64,000 nt of DNA from Mycolicibacterium malmesburyense (GTDB taxonomy: Bacteria; Actinomycetota; Actinomycetes; Mycobacteriales; Mycobacteriaceae). The stretch covers positions 1 to 64,000 of the forward strand of contig NZ_CVTB01000324.1 of the NCBI RefSeq assembly GCF_001050015.1, written 5' to 3'. Below are positions 26,870 through 35,777 of this stretch, piece after piece. The translations under genes and the position numbers were made by a program. Under the pieces are notes generated by a model, which saw only the letters and a program-made list of their open reading frames with translations, was not told the DNA's origin and searched no databases. Position 1 is the stretch's first letter, and the number at the start of each line of letters is the position of its first letter.

Positions 26870-28942
26870 GTGGCCCTCATTCCCCTGAACCTCCTCGTCA
26901 ACCACGACGGCAGATCCAAGCGTCAACACGTCACATGCCTCTACAAGTGTGGCGACGCCTGCTCGAAGCCCGTGCCAAACACCAGCGACAACGAATACTT
27001 CGGTGACGTCGTCAAGACCGTGTCGCGGCGGTCGATGCTCCAGGCGGGCGGCGTCGCCGTACTGGCCGTCGGCGCGGGATCCGTCCTCGCCGCGTGCGTA
27101 CGCGACGAAACGGCTGCGCCGACAACGACATCCGCTGCCAGCCAGCAGCCACCCCCCGGCATGAACTTCACCTCCGTTGCGCCCAACAGTGAGGATGTCG
27201 TCGTCATCCCCGACGGCTACCGACAAGCGGTGGTCATCAGCTGGGGCGACCCGATTCTCGAGGGCGCCCCGGCGTTCGACGTCAACGCGCAGACGGGCGC
27301 GGCGCAGCGCGGTCAGTTCGGCTTCAACAACGACTTCGCCGGATTACTGCCGCTCCCCGGCCAGCAGAACCGCTTCCTGCTGGTGACCAACTTCGAATAC
27401 GTCGACCCGGTTTTCATGTTCCCCGGCTACGACGAGGCCAAGCCCACGCGCGAGCAGTTCGACGTCGAGATCGCCGCCGTCGGCATGGGCGTGGTCGAGG
27501 TCGAGCGCACACCGCAGGGGCTCAAGCCGGTGATGGGCCGTTACAACCGCCGCATCACCGCCGACACCCCGATGGCGCTGGCCGGTCCGGCCGCGGGCAC
27601 CGACTTCGTCAAGACGTCCGCAGACCCCGCGGGCCGTACCGTCGCAGGCACCTTCGCCAACTGCGCCGGCGGTGTGACGCCCTGGGGCACAGTGCTTTCC
27701 GGTGAGGAGAACTTCCAGGACTACTTCGGCGCGCCCGAGGGGGCGGCGGCGGCGAATCCGGTCGATGCCGACCGTCTCAACCGTTACGGCGTCTCCCTGG
27801 AACCGACCGCACTGCTGTGGGAGACCTTCGACCCGCGCTTCGACCTGACCCAGAACCCCAACGAGCCCAACCGATTCGGCTACGTCGTCGAGCTCAACCC
27901 GTGGGATCCGCACTCGACCCCGGTCAAGCATTCCGCGCTGGGCCGGTTCAAGCACGAGGGCGCCAACGTCTATATCACCGGCGACGGCACAGTCGTCGTC
28001 TACACCGGCGACGACGAGCGTTTCGATTACATGTACAAGTTCGTCTCGAGCAAGAAGATGCGGCCGGGCGCTCCGGATGACCCCGCGGCCATGGCGCACA
28101 ACATGACGCTGCTCGACGAGGGCACGCTGTACGTCGCCAAGCTCTCCGGCGACATCCCGGCCAACGAGATCGACGGATCGGGCAAGCCGCCGTCGAAGGG
28201 ATCGTTCAGCGGCACCGGCACCTGGATCCCGCTGCTGCGGTCGGGCCCCGACGGGCAGGCCGAATCCCTGGTCGACGGCATCACCGCGCAAGAGGTCGCG
28301 GTGTTCACCCGGATGGCCGCCGACAAGGCGGGCGCCACCAAGATGGACCGGCCCGAGGACTTCGAGGCCAATCCCAAGACCGGCAAGGTCTACGTCGCGC
28401 TGACCAACAACGACGAGCGCGGCGCGGCCGGCGAACCACCGCCCGACGCGGCCAATCCGCGCAACGACAACAAGAGCGGGCAGGTCCTTGAGATCACCGA
28501 CGACCACGCCGGCACCGACTTCACCTGGGAGCTGCTGCTGGTGTGCGGCGACCCCGCGGCCGCCGACACCTACTTCGCCGGGTTCGACAAGTCGAAGGTC
28601 TCCCCGATCTCGTGCCCGGACAACCTCGCGTTCGACAATCACGGCAACCTGTGGATCTCCACCGACGGCAACGCACTGGACTCCAACGACGGGTTGTTCG
28701 CCGTCGCGCTGGACGGCCCGAACCGCGGCGAGACCAAGCAGTTCCTGACCGTGCCGCTGGGCGCGGAGACGTGCGGGCCGGTCATCACCGACGACCTCGT
28801 CACGGTGTGCGTCCAGCATCCCGGTGAACACGACGACAACAGCATCGACGATCCGCTGTCGCGCTGGCCCGAGGGTGGCAACGGCACCGCACGGCCGTCG
28901 GTGGTCGCGGTGTGGAAGGACGGCGGGACTATCGGCACCTAG
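26870..28942 (+). CDS. PhoX/DUF839-family secreted phosphatase-like protein
   Basis: A 690-residue protein of the PhoX family (calcium/iron-dependent alkaline phosphatases, DUF839). The N-terminus has the family's cysteine motif CLYKCGDAC (about residues 24-32), then NTSDNEYFGDV, and SRRSML..VLAVGAGSVLAAC, a twin-arginine signal with a lipobox-like end. Export by the Tat route as a lipoprotein is plausible. The beta-propeller part includes ANCAGGVTPWGTVLSGEEN, GRFKHEGANVY, PEDFEANPKTGKVYVALTNN and SCPDNLAFDNHGNLW, known PhoX metal/substrate-site regions. The GTG at 26,870 gives the full family N-terminus. It may scavenge phosphate from organic esters. Confidence 0.87.
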   Translation: MALIPLNLLVNHDGRSKRQHVTCLYKCGDACSKPVPNTSDNEYFGDVVKTVSRRSMLQAGGVAVLAVGAGSVLAACVRDETAAPTTTSAASQQPPPGMNFTSVAPNSEDVVVIPDGYRQAVVISWGDPILEGAPAFDVNAQTGAAQRGQFGFNNDFAGLLPLPGQQNRFLLVTNFEYVDPVFMFPGYDEAKPTREQFDVEIAAVGMGVVEVERTPQGLKPVMGRYNRRITADTPMALAGPAAGTDFVKTSADPAGRTVAGTFANCAGGVTPWGTVLSGEENFQDYFGAPEGAAAANPVDADRLNRYGVSLEPTALLWETFDPRFDLTQNPNEPNRFGYVVELNPWDPHSTPVKHSALGRFKHEGANVYITGDGTVVVYTGDDERFDYMYKFVSSKKMRPGAPDDPAAMAHNMTLLDEGTLYVAKLSGDIPANEIDGSGKPPSKGSFSGTGTWIPLLRSGPDGQAESLVDGITAQEVAVFTRMAADKAGATKMDRPEDFEANPKTGKVYVALTNNDERGAAGEPPPDAANPRNDNKSGQVLEITDDHAGTDFTWELLLVCGDPAAADTYFAGFDKSKVSPISCPDNLAFDNHGNLWISTDGNALDSNDGLFAVALDGPNRGETKQFLTVPLGAETCGPVITDDLVTVCVQHPGEHDDNSIDDPLSRWPEGGNGTARPSVVAVWKDGGTIGT

Positions 28943-28955
28943 CCTGCACCAGCGT

Positions 28956-29012
28956 CGAGACCGACGGAATGGCTGCTTTGCGGCCGGTTTTGCAGCCAAT
29001 TCGTCGGTTTCG
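28956..29012. repeat. Intergenic palindrome with CGARACCGACG core
   Basis: Two 21-bp arms, 28,956-28,976 (CGAGACCGACGGAATGGC..) and 28,992-29,012, pair at 18 of 21 positions around a 15-base centre. It lies between the PhoX stop and the start of the next gene. Its core resembles the palindrome after ino1, suggesting one element family. Confidence 0.6.
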
Positions 29013-29043
29013 CGGGCTGTTGGGGGTCAGTAGGCTCGCTTGG

Positions 29044-29844
29044 GTGAGCCATCCGATCCGAGTCGGCGTGCAACTGCAGCCGCAGCACTCCCCGAAATAC
29101 AGCCATATCCGCGACGCGGTCCTACGGTGTGAAGATCTCGGGGTCGACGTCGCCTTCAACTGGGACCACTTCTTTCCGCTCTACGGCGATCCCGAGGGCG
29201 CCCACTACGAATGCTGGACCATGCTCGGCGCCTGGGCCGAGCAGACGTCGCGCATCGAGATCGGCGCGCTGGTGACCTGCAACTCCTACCGCAATCCCGA
29301 GCTGCTGGCCGACATGGCCCGCACCGTCGACCACATCAGCGGCGGCCGACTCATCCTCGGCATCGGGTCGGGTTGGAAGCAGAAGGATTACGACGAGTAC
29401 GGCTACGAGTTCGGCACCGCGGGCAGCAGGCTCGACGACCTGGCCGCCGCGATGCCGCGCATCACCTCGCGCCTGTCCAAGCTCAACCCGCAACCCACCC
29501 GGGACATCCCCGTCCTCATCGGCGGGGGCGGCGAGAAGAAGACCCTGCGCCTGGTCGCCGAGTACGGCGACATCTGGCACAGCTTCTCCGACAGCAACGA
29601 ATATCCGCGCAAGGCCGAGGTTTTGGCGAGACACTGCGCCGACGTGGGTCGCGATCCGCAAGCCATCGAACGCTCGGCAGGTGTGTCGGGCAAAACCACC
29701 GAGGCGTTGATCGCCGAGGCCGATGCGCTGGCTTCAGTCGGCGTCACGATGTTGACCGTCGGGGTCAACGGACCGGACTACGACCTGACCGAAGCCGAGG
29801 CCTTGGTCCGCTGGCGCGACCGTCGCCGAAACGAAGGCGGCTGA
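29044..29844 (+). CDS. LLM-class F420-dependent oxidoreductase (Rv0044c type)
   Basis: A 266-residue luciferase-fold oxidoreductase. It shows IRVGVQLQPQHSPKYSHIRD, FNWDHFFPLYGDP, the GALVTCNSYRNPELLADMAR segment, and SGGRLILGIGSGW, all typical of F420-dependent enzymes. The substrate is unknown. The GTG at 29,044 starts the family-like sequence; the 44 codons open upstream run through an intergenic palindrome and are not protein-like. It lies next to the GntR regulator in the same order as Rv0044c-Rv0043c. Confidence 0.88.
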   Translation: MSHPIRVGVQLQPQHSPKYSHIRDAVLRCEDLGVDVAFNWDHFFPLYGDPEGAHYECWTMLGAWAEQTSRIEIGALVTCNSYRNPELLADMARTVDHISGGRLILGIGSGWKQKDYDEYGYEFGTAGSRLDDLAAAMPRITSRLSKLNPQPTRDIPVLIGGGGEKKTLRLVAEYGDIWHSFSDSNEYPRKAEVLARHCADVGRDPQAIERSAGVSGKTTEALIAEADALASVGVTMLTVGVNGPDYDLTEAEALVRWRDRRRNEGG

Positions 29845-29896
29845 AGCGGCGTAACCCCTCCCGGTGGGGCGTGGTGCGTGAGAGACTGTCGCCGCC

Positions 29897-30574
29897 ATGC
29901 CCAAGAAGTATGGGGTCAAGGAAAAGGACCTTGTGGTCGCGCACGTCGTGAACCTCGTCCTGACCGGCAAGCTCCGGTCCGGCGATCGGATCGACCGCAA
30001 CGAGATCGCTCACGAACTCGGTTTGTCACGCGTGCCGATTCAAGAAGCCGTCGTGCAGTTGGAACACGACGGCATCTTGTCCACCCGGTATCACCGCGGC
30101 GCCTTCGTCGAGCGCTTCGACGAGGCGTTCGTGCGCGAACACCACGAACTGCACGGGTTCTTGACGGGGATGGCCTCCGCGCGCGCGGCCGCCGACGCGG
30201 ACCCCCGCATCGTCGACCGGCTGGGCTCGCTGACCGAGACGCTGCGCAGCACCCGGGATTCGCGCGCCTTCTACGACATGGCCTGGCAGTACCGGACCGT
30301 GATCACCGATGCATACGCCGGCCCGCGGCTGACCGCGCTGATCCGGTCGGTGCAGGCGTTCACGCCGCGGGCGTTCTGGGTGCAATACCTCAGCGACCAC
30401 GACGAGATGCTGCCGTTCTACGAGGACGAGACCGCCGCGATCGGCCGGGGCGACGAGGACGCCGCGCGCACCGCGTGTGTCACCCGCAGCGAGGCGATGG
30501 GCCGCATCATGGTCGGCGAACTGGTGCGACGGGGTGTGCTGCGCGGGGCGGGCGCCTCGCCGGTCGTGTTCTGA
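29897..30574 (+). CDS. GntR-family regulator with FCD domain
   Basis: A 225-residue regulator (Rv0043c type). An N-terminal winged helix ([20 protein letters not shown], [21 protein letters not shown]) is followed by an all-helical FCD effector domain with conserved Asp and His positions ([26 protein letters not shown]). FCD-type GntR proteins sense organic acids or amino acids through a bound metal. It lies 49 bp before an amino-acid ABC transporter, which could be a target, but I see no obvious operator. Confidence 0.9.
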   Translation: MPKKYGVKEKDLVVAHVVNLVLTGKLRSGDRIDRNEIAHELGLSRVPIQEAVVQLEHDGILSTRYHRGAFVERFDEAFVREHHELHGFLTGMASARAAADADPRIVDRLGSLTETLRSTRDSRAFYDMAWQYRTVITDAYAGPRLTALIRSVQAFTPRAFWVQYLSDHDEMLPFYEDETAAIGRGDEDAARTACVTRSEAMGRIMVGELVRRGVLRGAGASPVVF

Positions 30575-30622
30575 TCGCGCCCGACTCGGCGTAGATCCGC
30601 CGATGCCGGATACGTTGCACAG

Positions 30623-32404
30623 ATGACCCCGTTCGCGCGGCTCTGCAGATTTTTCGTGGTGGCCCTCATCGCGGTGCTGGTGGGCGGTGTGGGCCTGGCC
30701 GGACCCGCGCACGCCAACGTCGACCAGTGCGCACCGCCCGGCGTCGAGAGCGCCAGCGCCCTGCCGACCAACCTGGCCGCGGCGGCGACCGGTCCCGCGG
30801 AGGACCGCTACACCACCCCCGACGTCGAACCGCTCTCGGCGATCAACGTCGAGGCGTTGGGACTGATCCAGCCCGGCACGCTGACCGTCGGCACCCTGTC
30901 AGATGCGCCGCCGAGCATCTGCATCAACTCGGCCGGGGAGTTCACCGGCTTCGACAACGAGGTGCTGCGCGCGGTCGCCGACAAACTCGGCCTGCAGATC
31001 AACTTCGTCGGCACCGAGTTCTCTGGGCTGCTGGCGCAGGTGGCGGCGCGACGCTTCGACGTGGGGTCCTCGTCGATCACGACGACCGAGCCGCGGCGCC
31101 GCACGGTCGGTTTCACCAACGGCTATGACTTCGGCTATTTCTCGCTGGTCGTCCCGACCGGCTCGCCGATCACCGGCTTCGATGAGCTGGGCCCCGGGCA
31201 GCGCATCGGCGTGGTGCAGGGCACCGTGCAGGAGTCGTACGTCGTCGACACCCTGCGACTGCAGCCGGTCAAGTACCCGGACTACAACACCGTCTATGCC
31301 AGCCTGAAGACGCGGCAGATCGACGCGTGGGTGGCCCCGTCCCAGCAGGCGTCGGGCACGGTGCAGCCCGGCGACCCGGCCGAGATCATCGAAAACACGT
31401 TCAGCTTGGACAATTTCGTCGCGTGGGCGGTGGCCAAGGAGAACCGGCCGCTGATCGACGCGTTGAACTCCGGGCTGGACGCGGTAATCGCCGACGGCAC
31501 CTGGGCGCGGTTGTACTCGGAGTGGGTGCCGCGCGCGTTGCCGCCCGGGTGGAAACCCGGGTCGAAGGCCGCTCCCGCGCCGCAGCTGCCGGACTTCAAC
31601 GCGATCGCCGCCGAGAATCAGCAGGCCCCGACCGGACCCGCGACGCCGAAATCGGCGCTGGCGCAACTGAAAGACGCGTTCCTGAACTGGGACCTGTACC
31701 GTCAGGCGATCCCGGACCTGCTCAAGACCGGCCTGCCGAACACGCTGATCCTGACCGTCAGCGCCGCCGTCATCGGCCTGGTGCTGGGGATGGTGCTCGC
31801 GGTCGCGGGGATCTCGCGGCACCGCTGGCTGCGCTGGCCCGCGCGGGTGTACACCGACATTTTCCGCGGGCTGCCCGAGGTGGTGATCATCCTGTTGATA
31901 GGTCTCGGGGTCGGCCCCGTCGTGGGCGGCCTGACGGGCAACAACCCCTACCCGCTGGGCATCGCGGCGCTGGGCCTGATGGCCGCGGCGTACGTCGGCG
32001 AGATCTTCCGCTCCGGCATCCAGAGCGTCGAATCCGGTCAGCTGGAAGCCTCGCGCGCACTGGGTTTTTCGTACAACGCGTCGATGCGGTTGGTGGTGGT
32101 GCCGCAGGGTGTGCGGCGGGTGCTCCCCGCGCTGATGAACCAGTTCATCTCGCTGCTGAAGGCGTCGTCGCTGGTCTACTTCCTGGGCCTGGTGGCCGAC
32201 CAGCGCGAGCTGTTCCAGGTCGGGCGCGACCTCAACGCGCAGACCGGCAACCTGTCCCCGCTGGTGGCCGCGGGCTTCTTCTATCTGCTGCTGACCGTGC
32301 CGCTCACGCACCTGGTCAACTTCATCGACAACCGGCTGCGGCGCGGACGAAAACCGTCCGAGGAGGATCCGCTTCCGATGGCCGCGTCGCAGGAGATGAT
32401 CTGA
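30623..32404 (+). CDS. Amino-acid ABC transporter, binding protein fused to permease
   Basis: A 593-residue fusion. A signal peptide (ALIAVLVGGVGLAGPAHA) precedes a family 3 periplasmic binding domain (about residues 80-300, with GTLTVGTLSDAPPSICI, GEFTGFDNEVLRAVA, SSSITTTEPRRRTVGFTN). The C-terminal 220 residues are a HisM/GlnP-type permease with five or so helices and the EAA-like loop GQLEASRALGFSYNASMRLVV. Polar amino acids such as glutamine or glutamate are the likely substrates. Fusion of binding protein and permease keeps the receptor tethered. The stop shares a base with the ATPase start (TGATG), so translation is coupled. Confidence 0.9.
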   Translation: MTPFARLCRFFVVALIAVLVGGVGLAGPAHANVDQCAPPGVESASALPTNLAAAATGPAEDRYTTPDVEPLSAINVEALGLIQPGTLTVGTLSDAPPSICINSAGEFTGFDNEVLRAVADKLGLQINFVGTEFSGLLAQVAARRFDVGSSSITTTEPRRRTVGFTNGYDFGYFSLVVPTGSPITGFDELGPGQRIGVVQGTVQESYVVDTLRLQPVKYPDYNTVYASLKTRQIDAWVAPSQQASGTVQPGDPAEIIENTFSLDNFVAWAVAKENRPLIDALNSGLDAVIADGTWARLYSEWVPRALPPGWKPGSKAAPAPQLPDFNAIAAENQQAPTGPATPKSALAQLKDAFLNWDLYRQAIPDLLKTGLPNTLILTVSAAVIGLVLGMVLAVAGISRHRWLRWPARVYTDIFRGLPEVVIILLIGLGVGPVVGGLTGNNPYPLGIAALGLMAAAYVGEIFRSGIQSVESGQLEASRALGFSYNASMRLVVVPQGVRRVLPALMNQFISLLKASSLVYFLGLVADQRELFQVGRDLNAQTGNLSPLVAAGFFYLLLTVPLTHLVNFIDNRLRRGRKPSEEDPLPMAASQEMI

Positions 32405-33147
32405 TGAGCACGACGAGCTTCGATCCGGTGTCGTTGAGCGCCAACGACATTCACCTCGCGTTCGGCCCGAATCCCGTGCTGCGGGGGGTGGACATCGACG
32501 TGCCCGCGGGAACGACTACGGCGGTGATCGGGCCGTCGGGGTCGGGGAAGTCGACGCTGCTGCGGACGCTGAACCGGCTGTACGAACCCGACCGCGGCGA
32601 CATCCTGCTCGACGGCCGTTCCGTGCTTCGCGACAATCCCGACCAGTTGCGCCAGCGCATCGGGATGGTCTTCCAGAACTTCAACCTGTTCCCGCACCGC
32701 ACCGTGCTCGACAACGTGACGCTGGCCCCGCGCAAGCTCAAGCGGCTCAGCGCCGATGAGGCCCGCGAGCTCGGTCTGGCGCAGCTGGACCGCGTCGGTT
32801 TGCGCACGAAGGCCGACGTGCGGCCGACGACGCTGTCCGGTGGGCAGCAGCAGCGGGTGGCGATCGCGCGGGCGCTGGCGATGGCGCCCCAGGTGATGTT
32901 CTTCGACGAGGCGACCTCGGCGCTCGACCCGGAACTGGTCAAGGGCATCCTCGCGTTGATCGCCGACCTCGGCGCCGACGGGATGACGATGGTCGTGGTG
33001 ACCCATGAGATGGGCTTCGCCCGGTCGACGTCGGACGCCGTCGTGTTCATGGACCACGGCAAGGTGGTCGAGGCGGGCCAGCCGGAGCAGATCTTCGACG
33101 CGGCCGAGACCGAACGCCTGCAGCGGTTCCTGTCGCAGGTGCTCTGA
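32404..33147 (+). CDS. Amino-acid ABC transporter ATP-binding protein
   Basis: A 247-residue ATPase of the polar amino acid uptake family (GlnQ-like). Walker A is IGPSGSGKSTLL (about residue 42), the Q-loop VFQNFNLFPH, the signature LSGGQQQR, Walker B VMFFDEATSALDP, and the H-loop VVVTHEMGFA. It begins one base into the permease stop codon and powers that fusion protein. A MarR regulator follows after 69 bp on the same strand. Confidence 0.95.
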   Translation: MSTTSFDPVSLSANDIHLAFGPNPVLRGVDIDVPAGTTTAVIGPSGSGKSTLLRTLNRLYEPDRGDILLDGRSVLRDNPDQLRQRIGMVFQNFNLFPHRTVLDNVTLAPRKLKRLSADEARELGLAQLDRVGLRTKADVRPTTLSGGQQQRVAIARALAMAPQVMFFDEATSALDPELVKGILALIADLGADGMTMVVVTHEMGFARSTSDAVVFMDHGKVVEAGQPEQIFDAAETERLQRFLSQVL

Positions 33148-33216
33148 GGCACGAGTTTGAACTAACGCGTCCGTCACGCGTCCTGGCACCGGCTGACAGG
33201 TTAGACTGCCGAAATT

Positions 33217-33663
33217 ATGGCGGAAGTCGTCGAACCGCAGGTCGCGGAGCTGTCAGGCGAGCTGCAGCGGGTCCTCTCGAGGGTGTTCTCCGTGCTGCGG
33301 CGCAGCGACACCAGCCGCACCGACGCCGGTGACCTCACATTGGCCCAGCTGTCGATCCTGCTGACGCTGCTGGAGCAGGGCCCGATGCGGATGACCGACC
33401 TGGCCGCCCACGAGCGCGTGCGCACGCCCACGACCACCGTCGCGATCCGCCGGCTGGAGAAGTTGGGCCTGGTCAAGCGCTCCCGCGACCCGTCCGACCT
33501 GCGCGCAGTGCTCGTCGACATCACCCCGGAGGGCCGCGCTCAGCACCAGGAGGCGCTCGAGGTGCGCCGCGCACATCTGGCCAGCCTGTTGGCCAAGTTG
33601 AGCCCGGAGGATCTCGACACGCTGACCAAGGCCATCGAGCCGCTTGAGCGGCTCGCCGAGTAG
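33217..33663 (+). CDS. MarR-family transcriptional regulator
   Basis: A 148-residue winged-helix regulator (Rv0042c type). The recognition region TLAQLSILLTLLEQGPMRMT..LAAHERVRTPTTTVAIRRLEKLGLVKRSRDPSDLRAVLV contains the MarR helix-wing with the conserved Asp-Arg pair. The DNA-binding domain is flanked by N- and C-terminal dimerisation helices. MarR proteins usually repress nearby efflux or stress genes and are released by small phenolic or oxidative ligands. Its stop lies five bases from the stop of ggh, so the two are tightly convergent. Confidence 0.9.
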   Translation: MAEVVEPQVAELSGELQRVLSRVFSVLRRSDTSRTDAGDLTLAQLSILLTLLEQGPMRMTDLAAHERVRTPTTTVAIRRLEKLGLVKRSRDPSDLRAVLVDITPEGRAQHQEALEVRRAHLASLLAKLSPEDLDTLTKAIEPLERLAE

Positions 33664-33667
33664 CGGA

Positions 33668-35017
33668 TCAGCCCAGCCAGTCCAGGACCGCGGCCGCCGT
33701 CCACGACTGCTGCATGCTGCCCAGCGGCTCGCCGGTGAAGGGCTCGTAGTATTCGGCGAACGATCCGTCGCTGACCTGGCGTAGACCTTCCTGGCGCAGC
33801 AGCCGGGCGCGTTCTGCCCAGCCGCGGCGCGCGAAGCACCACGAGAACAGCCACGTCATCACCGGCCACACCGGGCCGCGCCAGTACTCGCGCGGGCGGA
33901 AGTCCCGCGACACCGGGGAGGTGGACGGAATGCTGGCGTACCTCAGGTCGGGGTGCGTGCAGAACCGCGGCCCCTCCAGCAGCTTCACCAGCGTGCGTTC
34001 CTTGTCGTGCGGCAGGCCGCCGCACAACAGCGGGGCGAACTGGGCGACCGTCTCGGTGGCCACCCACTTGCCGGCCCGGACATCGAAATCCCTCGCCGCG
34101 CCGGTTCTCTCGTCCGCAGCGTCGACGACTCCCGCGCGGAACCGCCCGGCCCATGCGTAGAGGTCGCGGACGTCGGCACGCGGGCGGCCGTAATCCTCGC
34201 CGATCTCGGCCAGCACGTCGCAGGCGACCGCGAGAATGGCCGAGACGAACACGTCCTCGACCGCGAAACTCATGACCTTGGGCAGCAATTCGTCGTCGTA
34301 GCGGGCCGACTTCATCTCCTCGAGCAACCACAGGTAGCGGTCGTACTCGAGGTCCGACGGGCGTTGGGTGGCATCGGTGACGATGGTGTTGTCCTCGCGC
34401 TGGTACTCCGGCACGTTGCCCGGAATCACGTTGGCGTAGGCGCTGTCCCACCGCGGCGAGTTGTCCATGCCGGATTCCCAGCCGTGGTACAGCGTGACCC
34501 GTCCCCGCTCCTTGGGGTCGCGGGCCTCGGCCAGCCAGCGGTGCCAGCGGACCAGATCGGACCAGCGCCGGTCGAGAAACGCCTCGGCGACGGCGCGGGT
34601 GGACCGGCCGCGGGTGCGGGCGTGATCGAGGATGCGCTGCACGGCGATCGCGTGCACCGGCGGCTGGGTGATACCGGAGGTGTGCCGGTTGCGCGGGGCG
34701 TGCGCGGCGAGCGCGGACGTGGCCCAGCGGGCCGGGCCGGGGAAGTAGCCATCGACACCGTTGGCGAAGACGATGTGCGGGATCATCCCGTTGGTCCACT
34801 GCGCCGAGAGCAGCGTGTCGAGTTCGACGACGGCGCGTTCGACGCTCAGCGGCGACAGCCCGATCGCCACGAACGCGGCGTCCCAGCTCCACATGTGCGG
34901 GTACAGCAGCGGGGCCGCGGTGGTCATGGTGCCCAGGTCATTGCCCCGCAGCAGATATGCGGCGCGGGCCGCGAGTTGGGTCGGAGCGAAGCTGTGGTCG
35001 ATGGGCATCGGTTCCAT
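33668..35017 (-). CDS. ggh: Glucosylglycerate hydrolase
   Basis: A 449-residue GH63-type (alpha/alpha)6 glycoside hydrolase that closely matches, from memory, the glucosylglycerate hydrolase of Mycolicibacterium hassiacum. The region YLLRGNDLGTMTTAAPLLYP, then HMWSWDAAFVA, ENGxxPHIVFANGVDGYFPG-like, LYHGWESGMDNSPRWD (catalytic acid region) and AEYYEPFTGEPLGSMQQSWT (catalytic base region) are all present. It releases glucose and glycerate from glucosylglycerate, a solute stored under nitrogen limitation in fast-growing mycobacteria and mobilised on recovery. The GTG/ATG choice is 35,017 or the ATG at 35,008. It is divergent from an SDR gene. Confidence 0.88.
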   Translation of the reverse strand: MEPMPIDHSFAPTQLAARAAYLLRGNDLGTMTTAAPLLYPHMWSWDAAFVAIGLSPLSVERAVVELDTLLSAQWTNGMIPHIVFANGVDGYFPGPARWATSALAAHAPRNRHTSGITQPPVHAIAVQRILDHARTRGRSTRAVAEAFLDRRWSDLVRWHRWLAEARDPKERGRVTLYHGWESGMDNSPRWDSAYANVIPGNVPEYQREDNTIVTDATQRPSDLEYDRYLWLLEEMKSARYDDELLPKVMSFAVEDVFVSAILAVACDVLAEIGEDYGRPRADVRDLYAWAGRFRAGVVDAADERTGAARDFDVRAGKWVATETVAQFAPLLCGGLPHDKERTLVKLLEGPRFCTHPDLRYASIPSTSPVSRDFRPREYWRGPVWPVMTWLFSWCFARRGWAERARLLRQEGLRQVSDGSFAEYYEPFTGEPLGSMQQSWTAAAVLDWLG

Positions 35018-35061
35018 GATGCGACGCTTCGCCCCAGATCGCAGGTCGGTAGGGTTTCGAC

Positions 35062-35733
35062 ATGCCGACCGCGATGATCACGGGTGCCTCGCGAGGGCTC
35101 GGGACGGCGATTGCGAGGGCGCTCGCCGACAGCCACACGTTGTTCCTGGCGGGCCGACCGTCGGCGGCGCTCGACGAGGTGGCCGCGGAGTTCGGTGCGA
35201 CCACGTGGCCGATCGACCTCGCGGATGTGTCCGGGATCGAGGCCGCCGTCGAGCCGATCGTCGAGCTCGATGTGCTGATCCACAACGCGGGTGTCGCGTT
35301 TCCCGGCCGGGTCGCCGAGTCAACCGTCGACGAGTGGCGCACCACCATGGACGTCAATCTCATTGGGGCGGTTGCGCTGACGCTCGCGTTGTTGCCGGCG
35401 TTGTGCGCCGCGCGCGGACACGTGCTGTTCGTGAACTCAGGATCGGGCATCAACGCGTCGCCGGGGCTGGCGTCGTACTCGGCGAGCAAGTTCGCGTTGC
35501 GGTCCTTTGCCGACTCGTTGCGGGCCGACGAACCGTCGCTGCGGGTGACGTCGGTGCATCCGGGCCGGATCGCCACCGAGATGCAGGAGGGCCTGGTCGC
35601 CTACGAGGGTGGCGAGTACGACCCGTCGCGGTTCCTGAGCCCCGAGAGTGTGGCGAAGGTGATCGCCGACGCGGTGCACACCCCGCCGGACGCCCACCTG
35701 CACGAGGTCGTCGTCCGCCCGCGCAAGTGGTGA
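35062..35733 (+). CDS. Short-chain dehydrogenase/reductase
   Basis: A 223-residue classical SDR. The N-terminus is MPTAMITGASRGLGTAIARAL with the TGxxxGxG cofactor loop, VLIHNAGVAFPG is the NNAG-like motif, and the active site has SGSGI and SYSASKFALRS (Tyr-x-x-x-Lys). It ends before a hairpin. The start lies 44 bp from the divergent ggh gene, so a common promoter region is likely. The substrate is unknown; adjacency to ggh might hint at sugar or glycerate metabolism, but this is weak. Confidence 0.88.
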   Translation: MPTAMITGASRGLGTAIARALADSHTLFLAGRPSAALDEVAAEFGATTWPIDLADVSGIEAAVEPIVELDVLIHNAGVAFPGRVAESTVDEWRTTMDVNLIGAVALTLALLPALCAARGHVLFVNSGSGINASPGLASYSASKFALRSFADSLRADEPSLRVTSVHPGRIATEMQEGLVAYEGGEYDPSRFLSPESVAKVIADAVHTPPDAHLHEVVVRPRKW

Positions 35734-35734
35734 T

Positions 35735-35777
35735 TTCGGTGCACTACCTATCGCTCATCGACTGGTAGCGCACCGAA
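35735..35777. repeat. 43-bp hairpin, copy 1
   Basis: Arms TTCGGTGCACTACC (35,735-35,748) and GGTAGCGCACCGAA (35,764-35,777) pair at 13 of 14 positions around a 15-base loop. It starts right after the SDR stop, and its right arm encodes the last residues of the AbiEi/DUF559 protein. An almost identical copy of the same length lies at 36,673-36,715. A terminator role for the SDR gene is plausible. Confidence 0.75.
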
